A stretch of 64,000 bases of DNA from Tanypteryx hageni (GCA_028673005.1 CM054116.1:18113840-18177839); one strand, 5' to 3'; shown: positions 34,331-45,690, numbered from the stretch's first letter. The notes: generated by a model not told the origin, from the letters alone. A program made the numbers and translations.

Positions 34331-35050
34331 GATGTCACTTCTAATAGAGAAAAAAAGAACTTTGGAAATTATTTTAAGAATTTTAAATACAATCATTTAA
34401 GATAATAAAGCTATAATTTTTTATTATTCAATGGTGTATATTTTCCTTGTAATAATTTTCCGAACCTGCGTCACGCTCAAAGGTGTTTTTATTGGCTGGC
34501 TAGCAAGCCTATCAGAGTTCGGAACATCGTTGTAAATATTAGTGGTTATTGTCCATTAAAGTAAGCAAATCTTTGCTCAAGTTAAAGAGCAAGATTCAAG
34601 GAAAGATGTGCTTTTTTTTAATTAAAAGAGCAACTAAGTTAAGAAGACATGTGAACGTAAGCTCAGTGTACTTATAATATATTTCCTTGTTAAAAAACGG
34701 AGATTTTTAAAAATCAACTAAGCAAAACGAAATAAAAATTTACTTGCAATCTTTGATATTTAATATTGTATATAGATAATTATTTATATAATAGATAGAT
34801 TGTTATAAAGCAGTTAGGTATTGAAGATTTTGTGGTTATAAAGTAGTAATGCCTTAGTTATTTTGCGTCATTTTGACGGATCTTAAAGTATACATAAAAA
34901 TTTAAGCGCCCTGGTACTTTTCTTCTTAGGACTACACCCCTGATAAAGAGCTTAATAGATTACACGCCATTAGGCAGAAAATTCTTTTTATTAATGCAGA
35001 CATTCTTTTTTAAAAAACTGCAAGGAACACAAAATCTTTCCGAATTTTAT
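34331..35050. other. AT-rich spacer
   Basis: Nothing recognised. Confidence 0.4.
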
Positions 35051-36255
35051 AAAAATACGGGGTCCTTCACATAATCCTATATCAACGAAAGCCATACAAA
35101 TTGCACGCCAAGCATGGCTAAAATTAGAAATCAAGTCAAAGTATGCAAAACGCAGCACACTCGAGTTACAGGCTTATAATTTACACCTTCAAATTACCAA
35201 AGGTTTGGACCGCATGAATTACCAAACCTTTGACAGTTATTTTCAAAACATGACCACTGTCATTCAACATAAATTCGAAAACAAACTTCGAAGAATCCAT
35301 CGGAAATTAGGAGCACTCCGAGGGCTCCAAAAAACTAAACCACCACAAGGGAAAAGTTCTGTTATTAACTTATCAAAGACCACTTTTAAACCGGAAGAGA
35401 TGAACCTGCTAGACAAAGGACTGAAACACTGTCTACCATACAAAACACCTACCATTAAAGACATAATCGTGGAAATAGAGACAGGGCTAAAGTACAAGGA
35501 CAACACCACAAAACAATATGTTAGAAATGGCTGCAAAATTGAAATAGAACGGTACCTAAACAATAAAATCTGAGTCGGTCTATCAACCTTAAAACTGAAT
35601 ATAAAATCATCAACGAACTTAGGAAAAAGGATTGCGTTTTTCTTAAATCTGACAAGGGTAATACAACCGTCATTTTAGACAATAACGACTACATTACGAG
35701 AACGGAAAACACAATTAAGACCGGTCCTTATATAGAAGTTGCCAAAGATCCCATTAATAAACTATGTACACAGTTAAAAGACATGATTAAAAGGTGAAAA
35801 AATACAATTAATGGAAAACTAGCTTTTTCACTAAAGATAGAAAACCCAATCTTACCACGATTATACTGTCTAATCAAAATACACAAGCCCGGGGAAAAAT
35901 GAGACCTATTATCGCAGCAATAAACTCCCCTACATATAAATTAGCCAAATGGCTCACCCAAGAACTTAAAACCCTAGGGATCGAAGAAACTCATGGCATT
36001 AAAAAGACGTATAACCTTATAGAAAAATTGAAAAACGTAGAAATCGACTGAATTTTTAGTATCTTTTGACGTAGAACAATTGTTTCCAAGTGTGCCTATT
36101 GAATGCGTTCTCGAAAATCTTGAGGACTGGTCTAGAAATAAGGATGTTGAGGATACAAAAATACAGGACATTTTATTATTGACAAAATTATGTATGGATC
36201 AAAATTATTTTGTTTTTAACCACAAATTTTATAAACAGACAAATATATTGAATTT
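35050..36255 (+). pseudogene. Penelope-like retroelement, N-terminal and RT fragment
   Basis: The upstream part (about 35130-35570) encodes the characteristic N-terminal helical region: TLELQAYNLHLQITKGL, KLRRIHRKLGAL, LDKGLKHCLPYKTPTIKDII. After a stop at 35571-35573, frames continue with KSDKGNTTVILDNNDYI, then LPRLYCLIKIHKPG and MRPIIAAINSPTYKLAKWLT (reverse transcriptase motifs 1-2 of Penelope-like elements), then a broken motif A region (SFDVEQLFPSVPIE by frame switching at about 36060) and DQNYFVFNHKFYKQT. The sequence ends at about 36250, before the YxDD motif and the GIY-YIG endonuclease. Inactive, doubly truncated. Confidence 0.88.
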
Positions 36256-36518
36256 TTAGCACGAACATATTTAAAACTTATCATCATAAATACTCTTTCA
36301 CTGAATAAGACAATTTATTTAGCAAAAATTATTTCAATTGATACTTAAAACTGTCATGATTATTATTGATACTCTTAATATTTACAAGTACAGTGAAACT
36401 CCGTTATAACGCGGGTTTCGGGAGACAGAGTGAATACCCGCGTTATTTCGGGAAATTTCCTAAAAAATAATTTTTTTAAAACGTGAAAGTACATATATGC
36501 TCCCTCCCCTATACGTGT

Positions 36519-36708
36519 TCACTTCGTGCACTTAATGCAAAGAACGCATAATAATCGTAATTTGTCTTCTTCTTTAATCCAACCACGAATTGTTTCTTCA
36601 GGAACGCCAAACTCCTGGAATAAACTAGCTTTCGAATAATCGCGTTTCACTCTGTCGATTTTGTTCATCTTTTCTTTTATTGTATACGTTTTCCTTTTGG
36701 CGGACATA
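36519..36708 (-). pseudogene. N-terminal HTH of a CENP-B/Tigger-type transposase
   Basis: From ATG at 36708 it reads MSAKRKTYTIKEKMNKIDRV, then SKASLFQEFGVPEETIRGWI. This is the psq/CENP-B-type helix-turn-helix that binds Tigger ends. Catalytic DDE sequence is absent, consistent with an internal deletion before the 3' TIR. Confidence 0.8.
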
Positions 36709-36971
36709 ATTAGTATAACCCTAAAATCGAAAAAAGTGAATATAGCTGTATAAGTAAGCGAGAGAAACAGTTGAAACCACACATTCCGCAGAAAGCCTTG
36801 TGAAACGTGTATTTAATTACCTTAGCCTGGGCGCGGTATTTACAACACTGGAGGGTTTTTCTCGAGCCCACACGAGATGCCGGTCAAAGACTGATTTTAT
36901 TGAATAATACGATTTTGAGACGATGTAGAGAAGCATCGGTATCTCCTTAGCAAATCACGTGCAAGGTCATA

Positions 36972-39900
36972 GGGATTACGTCATCATCATCATCATCATG
37001 CTTCTGTCCGAAGACAGGTTTTAACTGAATCGCTGCCTCCATTTCTCTCTCTCCCTAGAAGCCTCTTTTATACCTCTATAAGTAGTATATCCCTGCTTTA
37101 TATTATCTAATATTCCTATTCTTTTTCTCCCTCTTCCTCTTTTTCCACTAATTTTTCCTTCTAAGATCGTCCTTTGTAGACACTGTCTTCTCAATATGTG
37201 CCCTATCCAATTTGCTTTTCTTTTCCTGATTGTTTTTATTAGCATCCTATCTTCTCCCACCATTTCTAATACTTCTTCGTTTCTCTTCCTCTCTGTCCAT
37301 TTCACTTTCATCATTCTTCTCCATACCCACATCTCAAAACTTTCTAAATATTTTTCCTCCTTTCTCCTTATCGTCCACGTCTCTGCACCATAAAGAGCTA
37401 TGCTCCATATGTAGCATTTTGCTAATTTCTTCCTTGTTTCTAGATTTATTTTCTTGCTTGTGAGAAGCTCCTTCTTATCGTTAAATGCTGCTTTTGCCAT
37501 TGCAATCCTACTTCTGATGTCCTGTGTACTACTTCCATCCTGTGCTAAAATACTGCCGAGATATTTGAAACTACTTACTTGTTAAAATTTTTGGCCATTT
37601 ACCATTATATTTAATTCTTTATGTTCCTTTGAAACCACCATGACTTTCGTTTTTTCTGTATTGATCTTCATTCCATATTGTTGGCCAACCTCAACTAGTC
37701 TGTCTGTCATCCTCTGAAGCTCTTTCTCGCCTTCTGCTATTAAGCCCTGATCATCTGCGTATTTAATGGTGGTAATACTTTCACCTCCTATCTTAAATCC
37801 TTTCTCTTCCATCAACGCTTCTTCTGTTATTGTTTCTGCATACATATTAAATATCGCTGGTGAAATAGGACAACCCTGCCTCACTCCCCTCCCTATTGAA
37901 GTACTTTCTGTTTCTTCTCCTTCAACCCTGACTCTAATCTTTTGATCAAAGTAAAGGTTTTTAAGCAGTCTTTTATCTTTCCAATCTATTCCTATTTTGT
38001 TTAAAATACCCAGCATCTTATCCCATTTCACTCGGTCAAAAGCTTTCTCCCAATCTACAAAACAAAAATACATATCTTTATTGACTTCTAGCGCTCTTTC
38101 TATCATCATCCTCATACATCCTATAGCATCTCTAGTCCCCCTTCCTCTTCTAAAACCAAACTGATTATCTTGCAGCTCCTTTTCTATTTTACATTCAATT
38201 CTTTTGGTTATTATTCTGGTTAGAACTTTAGCTGTATGAGAAATTAAACTAATAGTTCTGTAATCCTTACAACATTTTGCATTGTTCTTTTTTTCCAGTG
38301 GTACCATCACAACATCTAAAAAATCTTCAGGCCATACGCCAGTATCATATACTTGGTTAAAAAATTTTGTGAGTTGCTTAACTGCTTTAGACCCCAAAAC
38401 CTTAAGAACGTCCACGGGTATATCATCACTCCCAACAGCCTTTCTTCTTTTCATGTCATCAATTGCTCTTTTAACTTCAGACTCGAGAATACTTGGTCCT
38501 AGCTGATCTTCTTCCACATCCTCTTCTTCATTTAATTCAATATTTCTTGGCTTTCCTTCTTTGTCATACAGAACCTCAATGTATTCTTTCCAGACATTCT
38601 TTACATTGTCTGGCTCCGATACTATTTTACCACTTTTGTTCATGATTCCTTTACGTCCTATCTTTCTTGCCTTTTTCTTGAATAGTTCCCTTGCTTTGCT
38701 ATACATGAGGTCTGTTCTACAAATTCTTTCACATTCGACAATCTCCTCGCATTTCTCATTTATCCACTGTTCTCTGGCTTTATCTGTTTCCCTTCTTAAA
38801 GCATTATTTAACTCCTTGTACTTTCTTTGGCCTTCTTCAGTGTTTATGTTCTTCCACTTTCTCCGCTCTTCCATTTTTTGCAGCATGGCTGCTGTGATCC
38901 AGGGTTTTTTGTTTCTTTCACCCGTTATCTTTCCTACCTTCTTTTCCATTACATCTTTAATGTTGCTATAGATGTATCTCCACTCCTCATCTACATTCTT
39001 CCTATTTTCTTCATCTCTCTCCCCCAACCTTTCCTCCAGCTCAGTCATGATAGCCTCCTTGTTTTTAAGGAGTTCCTCTAAGTTCCATTTCTTGTTAACT
39101 CTTACGTTTCTCTTAACGCTCTTCAGTCTACATTGTATATTTGCCACCAAAAGGTTGTGGTCAGAATCGATATCTGCCCCTGGTAGTGTTTTCACATTTT
39201 TAATGCTATTTCTAAATCTTTCATTGACTAGTATGTAATCTATCTGGTATCGTCTCTGGTCTCCTGGGCTTCTCCATGTGTAAAGTCTCCGCTGGTGATG
39301 CTTAAACCATGTATTAGTTACAATTAATCTATTTCTATGGCAGAATTCCACAAGTTTATCCCCTCTTTCATTTCTCTTCCCTAGCCCATATTTTCCCACT
39401 ATGTTATCTTCCTGTCCCTCTCCGACTACACTGTTCCAATCTCCCATTACTATGGTGGTGATCCTTCCTTTTCCCTCCTCCTCCAATATCTCCATAATCT
39501 GTTCATACATTTCATCTACTTCGTCGTCGCCAGCATTAGTCGTTGGCATATACACTTGAATTATAAGCATTTCCACTGGCTCCATCTGAAGTTTTACGGC
39601 TATTAATCTATCATTAACTGTCACTACCTTGCTAATTCTTTCAGCTATCTCTTTTCTCATTATAATCCCCACTCCCCTTTCCTTTTTCTCCCCTCCCGAG
39701 TAAATAATCTTAAATTCGTCTGAATTTATCTCGCCTTCTCCTTCCCACCGAACTTCACTAAGACCTACTATACCTACATTATTCCTTCTCATTTCCCTTT
39801 TTATGTTCTCTAGTTTACCCCCTGAATTCATAGTCCTAACATTCCATGTGCCTATTCTTAATTTCTCACCACTTGCTTTCCTATTAATGTTAAATTTCCT

Positions 39901-40328
39901 CTGTGCATCCCCTAGGGTAGTCCCCACCCGGAGATCCGATTGGGGGACTATTTTACCTCCGGAATATTTTACCCCAGAAAGATCCATAGAGGTATTTCAG
40001 CTTTTCAGCCTATCATGGGAAATATAATGAGGTAGTTTCCCCTTGCTTTCCTCATCGCAGTTTCACAGAGTGATTACCCATCTGTAGCTGTTCAGATCCA
40101 CATGATCACCACCTACAGAGGTACTGTGCAAGCTGCTGCCCTTGCACAGGGGGATGTAAAACCCCCAAGACTGCTTCTTAGTCTGACTCTTCCCCTCAGA
40201 CCTTTCCGGCTTGGATGGTCCTACCAGGAGAATTATCTCCCGCCGGCATAGCTCTTTGGTTCGTAAGAGTACACAAACCCTCCCACCTCTGTAAGGTTAT
40301 GCAGTCCTTAGGGAGGGGATTACGTCAT
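36972..40328 (-). mobile_element. Full-length RTE-type LINE with 13-bp TSD
   Basis: Target GGGATTACGTCAT is present at 36972-36984 and again at 40316-40328. The element (36985-40315, 3.33 kb) runs on the minus strand. The 5' UTR is about 330 bp (39988-40315). One large open frame follows, then a short 3' UTR ending in a (ATG)n tail at 36982-37000. A short single-ORF element with a microsatellite tail is typical of the RTE clade. Its boundaries and target duplication show target-primed insertion into the Tigger-like element. Confidence 0.95.
37021..39987 (-). pseudogene. APE-type LINE ORF: endonuclease-reverse transcriptase, one stop
   Basis: The ATG at 39987 gives an 801-codon frame to TAA at 37582-37584. 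The same frame then continues for 187 codons without further break to TGA/TAA near 37021. The endonuclease domain (residues ~42-290) has GTWNVRTM, GLSEVRWEGEG (Glu), VMGDWNSVVGE (Asp/Asn) and DIDSDHNLLVANI (Asp/His). The RT domain (about 515-790) has FGFRRGRGTRDAI, CFVDWEKAFDRV (motif A), GVRQGCPISPAIFN (motif B) and KYADDQGLI (catalytic YADD). After the stop come FKYLGSILAQDG and AETWTIRRKEEKYLESFEMW, typical thumb/C-terminal parts. Such ORFs are often mis-named craniofacial development protein 2-like. One nonsense change makes this a very young copy. Confidence 0.95.
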
Positions 40329-40451
40329 AAATCGCCGTAAAATTTGAAACAAAGTTGTTTATGGAGAAAATAAATGGAATAATTTTGGGGGACCCGCGGT
40401 ATATCCGAATCCGCGGCATTGTGAGGCGCGTTATAACGGAGTTTTACTGTA

Positions 40452-40855
40452 GTTTAGTATATAATCGGATTCCCATTTCGTGAGGCCCCAATTTAGCAGT
40501 CTTTGTTCTTACAATACTATAATGTAGCTGATTTTTTGTCCTTGTTAGGTGATCATGATGATCAGAATTAACAGAAAAATCGTTTAAATTAGTTTTTACT
40601 AATAGTATTATGTACAAAATATAAATTCATGGTAAGGGAAGCAAATTCAAACCATTAAAAATTGGCCTGGATGGTGAATTTTGTTATCCACAGCAGTAAA
40701 TAGCAATTTTGTTTACCCTTAACTTTTCTCTGTGGAAAGTGATAAAATATTTTTCATTTTCAAAATTATCCAGTTGAAAAATTATTCACAGGTGTAATTG
40801 CTGGTAGCTATTCTTTAGGAGGTTGCCCAGATTAACTCGTAAGTATTATTGCAAC
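40452..40855. other. AT-rich spacer
   Basis: Nothing recognised. Confidence 0.4.
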
Positions 40856-41515
40856 CATATTCATTGCCCGACTATAAAAAACGAAAATCTTGAAATAGTG
40901 CAACAATGCGGCCTCTAAAAATTCGCATTTGTTTCAAAAAAAATTCAAGGTTTATGTATTTTTGCATTTGGTACGGAGCTGAAATTTTGTTAATAAGTAG
41001 AATTCGTAAAAAAACGAAATAGGAATCATACAAATTTTCATATGTTATTTGTTTGGCAGTTAAAAATTCTTAAAGTTTAAATAAATAGATACCTGTTTAG
41101 ACATTGCGGGATGAGCTAGGAAGCTGAAATTTTCAAGTTATGTACAGAGTAGTGCATTTGCACAAATAAATTTTGAATCTCTCCATAAACATATTGCGGC
41201 GTCCGTTAAAAATGTTCAAAATTTAAACAATTGGAAAAATATTATTTCACTTCTAGAGGTACTACAACTTTAAAATTTGGCAGAAATGTGTAGCATTTGT
41301 ACCCCATAATGGAGAAAGTATAAAATTCTTAAAATTGCAAAGTTTTGGGATTGTTTTAATATATTATTTTTACATAAAGAAGAAACGAAAATCGCTCCGG
41401 AGGTGAAATATTTAGAATTAAAACAATTTGTGTAATGATGAAATATGCAAAATGAATGTTTTTTTATGTTGAGATGATATGCTTCCAGAATGAAAGCACC
41501 AACTACTATAGTATG
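40856..41515 (+). repeat. Dispersed copy of the ~775-bp satellite family
   Basis: It follows the array order closely: AACAATGCGGCCTCTAAAAA, AACGAAATAGG, GTTTGGCAGTTAAAAATTCT, GGGATGAGCTAGGAAGCTGA and GTGTAGCATTTGTACC. It ends near the AAGCACCAACTACTA boundary, without the invertible segment. Confidence 0.8.
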
Positions 41516-41927
41516 TATACATGGCGTGGTGGTGGCAGCTAAAAATATAAGATATCTCTTAAACAATGCATTTTATGGAAAAATATCTAAGACAAAGGTT
41601 GTAGAAAATTAAATTTCCTACGACTTTTATACCGATACATTTTTAAATTTATCAAATTTTAAAGCAAATATTTGAAAATAACGGATGTGACAAGAGTAAA
41701 CACCCGCTTCCGGTAGACCGATTTTTACCAAAAACTAATCAAATATTTTTACCTTTATGAAAATGATAAATATAAAATTTTGCGTTGATCTGTTAAATAA
41801 TTTTTGAGTTAGAGCGCCCACAATAATCTATCCCATACAGACAGACTGACAGACAGACACACAGACATCATCGCGAAACTAGTCGGAACGTGTTCAGGGA
41901 ACCTTAAAACATGCATGCATTTCCGTT
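41516..41927. repeat. Repeat relic (GGTGGTGGCAGC / CAGACAGACAG)
   Basis: The first part resembles, in reverse, the blocks at 59.93-60.24 kb (TAGCTGCCAC, GTAGGAAAT). The part from 41810 resembles the 314-bp direct repeats (ATACAGACAGACTGACAGAC, TTCAGGGAACCTTAAAAC). Confidence 0.5.
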
Positions 41928-43250
41928 TTTTCTTTCGAGCCGCGGACCGTCCCCGACGGCCCGGGATTTTTTTCGGGCCTCCCAGATTTTTTTCCGGGAT
42001 TCTAGGAATTTTTTTCCCGGGCGACGCACTCCGCGCTCTCCCCCGGGCTTGCTCTCTCGCCCCGCTCCCCGGAATTCGTATTTTTTCCAGGGATCCTCCG
42101 TTTTTTCCGCCGTTCCAGGCATTTTTTATTCGTGACTGCGGACCTTCGCCGACGACCCCGTATTTTTTCCGGGCCTCGTGGAGACATTTCCGGGGTTCCT
42201 CGATGTTTTTTTCCGAAGCGGCGCGCTCCCTTCCCGAACTTTTCGCCGGGTCCAGGCATTTTTTCCTGGCGACTCGGGACCTTCACCGACGACCGGGAAT
42301 TTTGTTCGGTCCTCTCTCGGAGAAATTCTCGGGTCGCGGAATTTTTTTATCCGTGGCGACGCTCACGCCAGGTTTTCTCTCGATCCCGACGCTCCCCGGG
42401 ACGCGATATTTTTTCCGACGTCCTCGATTTTTTCCCGATCCCTCATTGCGTTCGTTTCTTCCTGGGCTCCTCGGCATTCCCCCCGGAATATCCTTCGTCT
42501 TCATTTTTTCCCGGCGAGCCGCTGGGTTTCGTTTCGACGTCGTCTTCGTCCTCTCGTTCTATCTTTCGGCGGGAGACGAGAGAGTTAAAAGCATTCTCTG
42601 TATGCGCGCGAGATTTCCGAGTCGCGCGCAGGAATTCTCGGAAATTTTCTCGATCGCCGTTCGCCTGCGGAATTTCGAACCGATGATGGACATGGTTCGC
42701 CGTAGGACCCCCCCCCCATCCACCAAAAAACCACGCCGAAAAATTTTTTTCGACGAAATTCCCCCTCGGAGCCGCCTCTTCGGACGCCCAGACGCCCCCT
42801 CGAACGGACCAGCCCCACCGAATCAAGCCCCCGCCCACCCAAATCGCCCCGCGAGTTTTCGGAGGCCCGAAAAGACCCGAAATCGGCCCCCGACACCCAT
42901 CCCGCCCCCCCCCCCCCCACTTCGACGGCCCGCTCCTTGCCCCGCCGAATGAGCCCCTCCCCGCCCCCGTAGGTCCCACCCTCCCCCCGCACGGACCCCG
43001 ACAAGTCGGCGCCGGACCGTCTATACTGCACCTCCGGTGGGCACTTTCTCTCTCTCCTTCCTCCTCCACTCCGCCGGTTTCCCGCGATTTCCGACCAACC
43101 ACGCCGCCTTCCTCCACCGCCGCAAGGTGACCGCGGGCCCCCTCCCCCGCCGCGCCCTCACCATTCGCTCGATGCCTCCGTTCGCCGGGGGGCTCCCGCG
43201 CGGCGCCCGTCGCCGTCCTCCCCCGCCTCCCGTAGCCCGTAATGAGTGAT
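41928..43250. repeat. GC-rich block with recurrent T-tracts
   Basis: GC content jumps sharply against the AT-rich flanks. From 41928 to about 42510, runs of 6-8 T flanked by CCGGG-type sequence recur every 20-50 bp (about 41966, 41987, 42010, 42081, 42102, 42163, 42206, 42259, 42342, 42410, 42426, 42503). The unit GGACCTTCGCCGACGACC recurs at 41943 (diverged), 42140 and 42288, suggesting degenerate tandem units. The 345-codon plus frame (41915-42952) and long minus frames are open only because GC-rich DNA lacks stops; they are low-complexity and not called as genes. The 42690-43030 part is related to 51430-51820. Confidence 0.7.
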
Positions 43251-43369
43251 AGAAACTGTACAAACGACAGTATTTACGCGAAATTCCAAGAATTGCGAAC
43301 GGCAAGTAAAATTCTACGATGTAAATTAGAATCTACATTATTTTCCCCAGAGAACAGTACAAATCTCGC

Positions 43370-43510
43370 TCCGTTGTTACAATTCTAAGATATTTTAATG
43401 TGCGAGAGAAAATTACCCAGCACGATGGATTTCAGAATTCCCATGTAAATCAAACGGGAAGGAGAGTTCCTGGAATCGAACACGGGACTTTCAAAGTTCG
43501 CTACAAAAAC
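43370..43510 (-). repeat. SINE-like repeat, copy A
   Basis: Shares TTACAATTCTAAGATATTTT, CCCATGTAAATCAAA and CCTGGAATCGAAC with the reverse complement of 51930-52075. On the minus strand it has TGTTCGATTCC, a pol III B-box-like motif. Confidence 0.65.
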
Positions 43511-43619
43511 TGTTGGTTAAAAAGTTATAAGGGGGACATGCGAAACACATTTATAAAACAAGTAATATTTCGTAAATCATAACGGCACGCATTTAATACA
43601 ACATCGCGCGTTTAAATAG

Positions 43620-43920
43620 GACCATTATAGAGTACTCAGCTAAGTAGCTAAGAAGTTCTGGGCTAGGCGTCCAGTCCGATTCCCAAGGCAACGAAGAAGT
43701 TTTTCATATTCGCGACGTCTTCCTTACGGTAACCATGCACCGCATCAACCTGTCCCTTCTCTAAACCATACCAACAGATGCGGAAATAGAACAGCCAATC
43801 AGGACATCGAAACTCTCCCTCTCCCCCCTCGCAACCCGTTTCCATGGCAACCGTGTACTCGCGACCAGAGCGAGATGCAACGAGATAGTGTAAAAAACCC
43901 CATGCCCGTTCCAATGTTTA
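43620..43920 (-). promoter_or_regulatory. Possible promoter-like segment: X-box and CCAAT motif
   Basis: GTTTCCATGGCAAC at 43838-43851 is a perfect palindromic X-box of the type bound by RFX factors. GCCAATCAG (43794-43802) is a CCAAT box in a forward context. ATTCCCAAGGCAAC near 43680 is a weaker half-match. An 83-codon minus-strand frame covers the region but has no recognised domain. No transcript evidence is available, so regulatory function is inference. Confidence 0.3.
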
Positions 43921-44335
43921 AGACCAAGGATTATACACTTTTTGCTGCTACAGAGTACGACACCTGGGCATAACTACTCATGAAATTGCTCGTTCTCATT
44001 CGCCAACAGACGAAGCAAAATTCGGTTCTTCTGAAATAAATAAAGAAAATATAACAAGCGAATTTTTAAAACTCTTTTTATCTCGGCGAAATGGATGTTG
44101 ACGCGAAGTCCACGTGAGGCGGCGTTGCCAGATTTCCCGACACGTTAAAAATATATTGTGCGAGTAAGTAAGGGGGGGGGGGGCAACGTATTAAGACTCT
44201 TAAGATGTTGTGGATTCTTAGGGGGAGCCGCATTTAAAAGACGCAAACGCTTCGGCGGGCCGCATTAGGTTTCAAAAACTGAAGTGATTCGGGAGAATGC
44301 AAAAGATCCTATTAGTGTGAAATAAACAATTAATA
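43921..44335. other. Spacer with poly-G run
   Basis: Contains (G)11 near 44173. GGCGGGCCGCATTAGG near 44258 resembles hAT sub-terminal DNA, but no paired TIR was found. Confidence 0.4.
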
Positions 44336-44819
44336 ATATATTTCAGACTTGTGAATTCACCATTGTGGCTACCTTTGCACAAAATTCAATAAAATCCACA
44401 TCTGTGATAAGTGCAAGGGGTTTCTTCTCAGTGCCGAGAATTTCTTTGCTGAAGATTACCAGATACTTAGTTACTTAAAAAGTTATGGTGAGCCGGGGAA
44501 GGAATGCGATAAAATTTTTCTTCTATGCAGGGAAATTTTTTCAATTTTAGAGGACTGGGAGGAAGTTTTCCTTCAAGTTTTTGGTAGGGTGATGGCAGAA
44601 CAAAACCTTGCCAAGAAAATAGGGCTTTTACTTAGTGAGGAAGAAAATTTCAAAAATCTGACTCTCCCTTGTGCTAAAAGTAAGGACATTTTTCTCTCCT
44701 TGTATGTAAAAACAAGAATTTTTTGGGCTGTTAACTTCCTCAATAGGCAAAGGGCAGATGAGGGTTATCTAAAATTAAACAATCCTTCCCATAAACTTAA
44801 AAAGGTTTGTCATTTATGA
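44336..44819 (+). pseudogene. Possible P-element/THAP9-like transposase C-terminus
   Basis: A frame open from about 44385 to the TGA at 44817 reads HICDKCKGFLLSAENFF, DYQILSYLKSYGEPGKECDK, then a helical stretch and VKTRIFWAVNFLNRQ, ending NPSHKLKKVCHL. A CxxC pair, a Y(L)-K-(S)-(Y/F)-GE motif, a helical tail and a short basic end are features I associate with the C-terminus of P-element/THAP9-type proteins. The match is from memory of family character only. It could be another transposase class. Confidence 0.4.
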
Positions 44820-45285
44820 ATTTCAGATAATTATTGAGAAAGACAATTGAAGGCATGAAAATACAACTAGACCAAGAAAATTGAAATTTGTTAGGAATGC
44901 TTGATTCTTACAGTAGAAGCCGTTTATGAAAAAAAATCCTCAAAAAAGACCCATCTTCAACTCCAGCAGATAATTTCTATTTCTCATAGGGTAACACGTA
45001 AAAATCAATCTTTCGACTTGAAGGCTTTTACTCTTTTGCAAGTCAAAATTAGGAATAATTGGCCTACAATTTTCAGACCTGGACCATTTTGAAGAAAAAT
45101 AACGTTTCTTATTCTTATTGTCATATTTTGCCTATGATTGTAAGTCGCTCAAGTTCTGCTTTTAAATCATATTCATTGGAAAGATTTAAGCCTGTTAACG
45201 ATGTTGCCTTGCTGACCATGTCATTGTTAAACCTCGAGATTGTATTGCCATCTCAAGAGAAGGAGAGAGATGTTGGAGAGGATAG
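44820..45285. other. Unassigned
   Basis: TTACAGTAGAAGCCGTTTAT at about 44907 is similar to the Tigger TIR at 59.4 kb. No partner end seen. Confidence 0.35.
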
Positions 45286-45690
45286 ATAGATGTCTTTATT
45301 CAGGCAAAATGTGGAACATAAGGTCCACTCTTATATTTAACCTTTACAGGGAGAAGGAACGAGAGGAGGATGACAAAGAAAAAGGGAGAGATAGATAGAT
45401 AATGTTCTTTATTAGGGCGAGAATAAGACTAGGAAGTTTGTTTTTCCAGAGGAGGGAGACAAAGAAAAGGGGAGAGATAGATAGATAATGTTCTTTATTA
45501 GGGCAAGAATAAGACTAGGAAGTTTATTTTTTCAGAGGAGGAGAGGGAGGGAGTGAGAGATAAAGGGAGAGAGGGAGGGAGACAGAAGGAGAGAGAGTGG
45601 AAGAGATAGATGCTGTTCTTTATTTTGGCGAGATTGAGAAGAGAATGGGAAGGAGGATGATGAGAGAGAAATAAGGGAGAAGAATGGGAA
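45286..45690. repeat. GATA/GAGA-rich tandem repeat, ~86-bp units
   Basis: AGATAGATAGATAATGTTCT followed by TTATTAGGGC(G/A)AGAATAAGA recurs at about 45391 and 45477, with diverged copies at 45286 and 45606. It is embedded in purine-rich GGAGAGAGGG sequence. GATA tails next to TCTTTATT suggest multiplied 3' ends of a minus-strand LINE. Confidence 0.7.

Larger units (their letters stand above)
36389..40451 (-). mobile_element. Tigger/pogo-type element (internally deleted), host of a LINE insertion
   Basis: Ends are CAGTGAAACTCCGTTATAAC (from 36391) and the complement of CAGTAAAACTCCGTTATAAC (ending 40449), flanked by TA on both sides (36389-36390, 40450-40451). Without the nested LINE it is only about 0.7 kb, so most of the transposase is deleted. 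CGCGGGT and CGCGG motifs next to the TIRs also mirror each other. Confidence 0.93.

Noticed and set aside
38282..39238. Plus-strand open frames of 74-136 codons
   Set aside because: Shadows of the minus-strand LINE ORF.
41915..43117. Long open frames of 345, 224, 184 and 148 codons on both strands
   Set aside because: They are open in several frames at once because the DNA is GC-rich and short of stop codons. The peptides are low-complexity (Phe/Pro/Arg/Gly) and reflect the T-tracts.
43663..43914. 83-codon minus-strand protein
   Set aside because: No recognisable domain or splice site; the sequence is better explained by regulatory-type motifs, and even that is uncertain.
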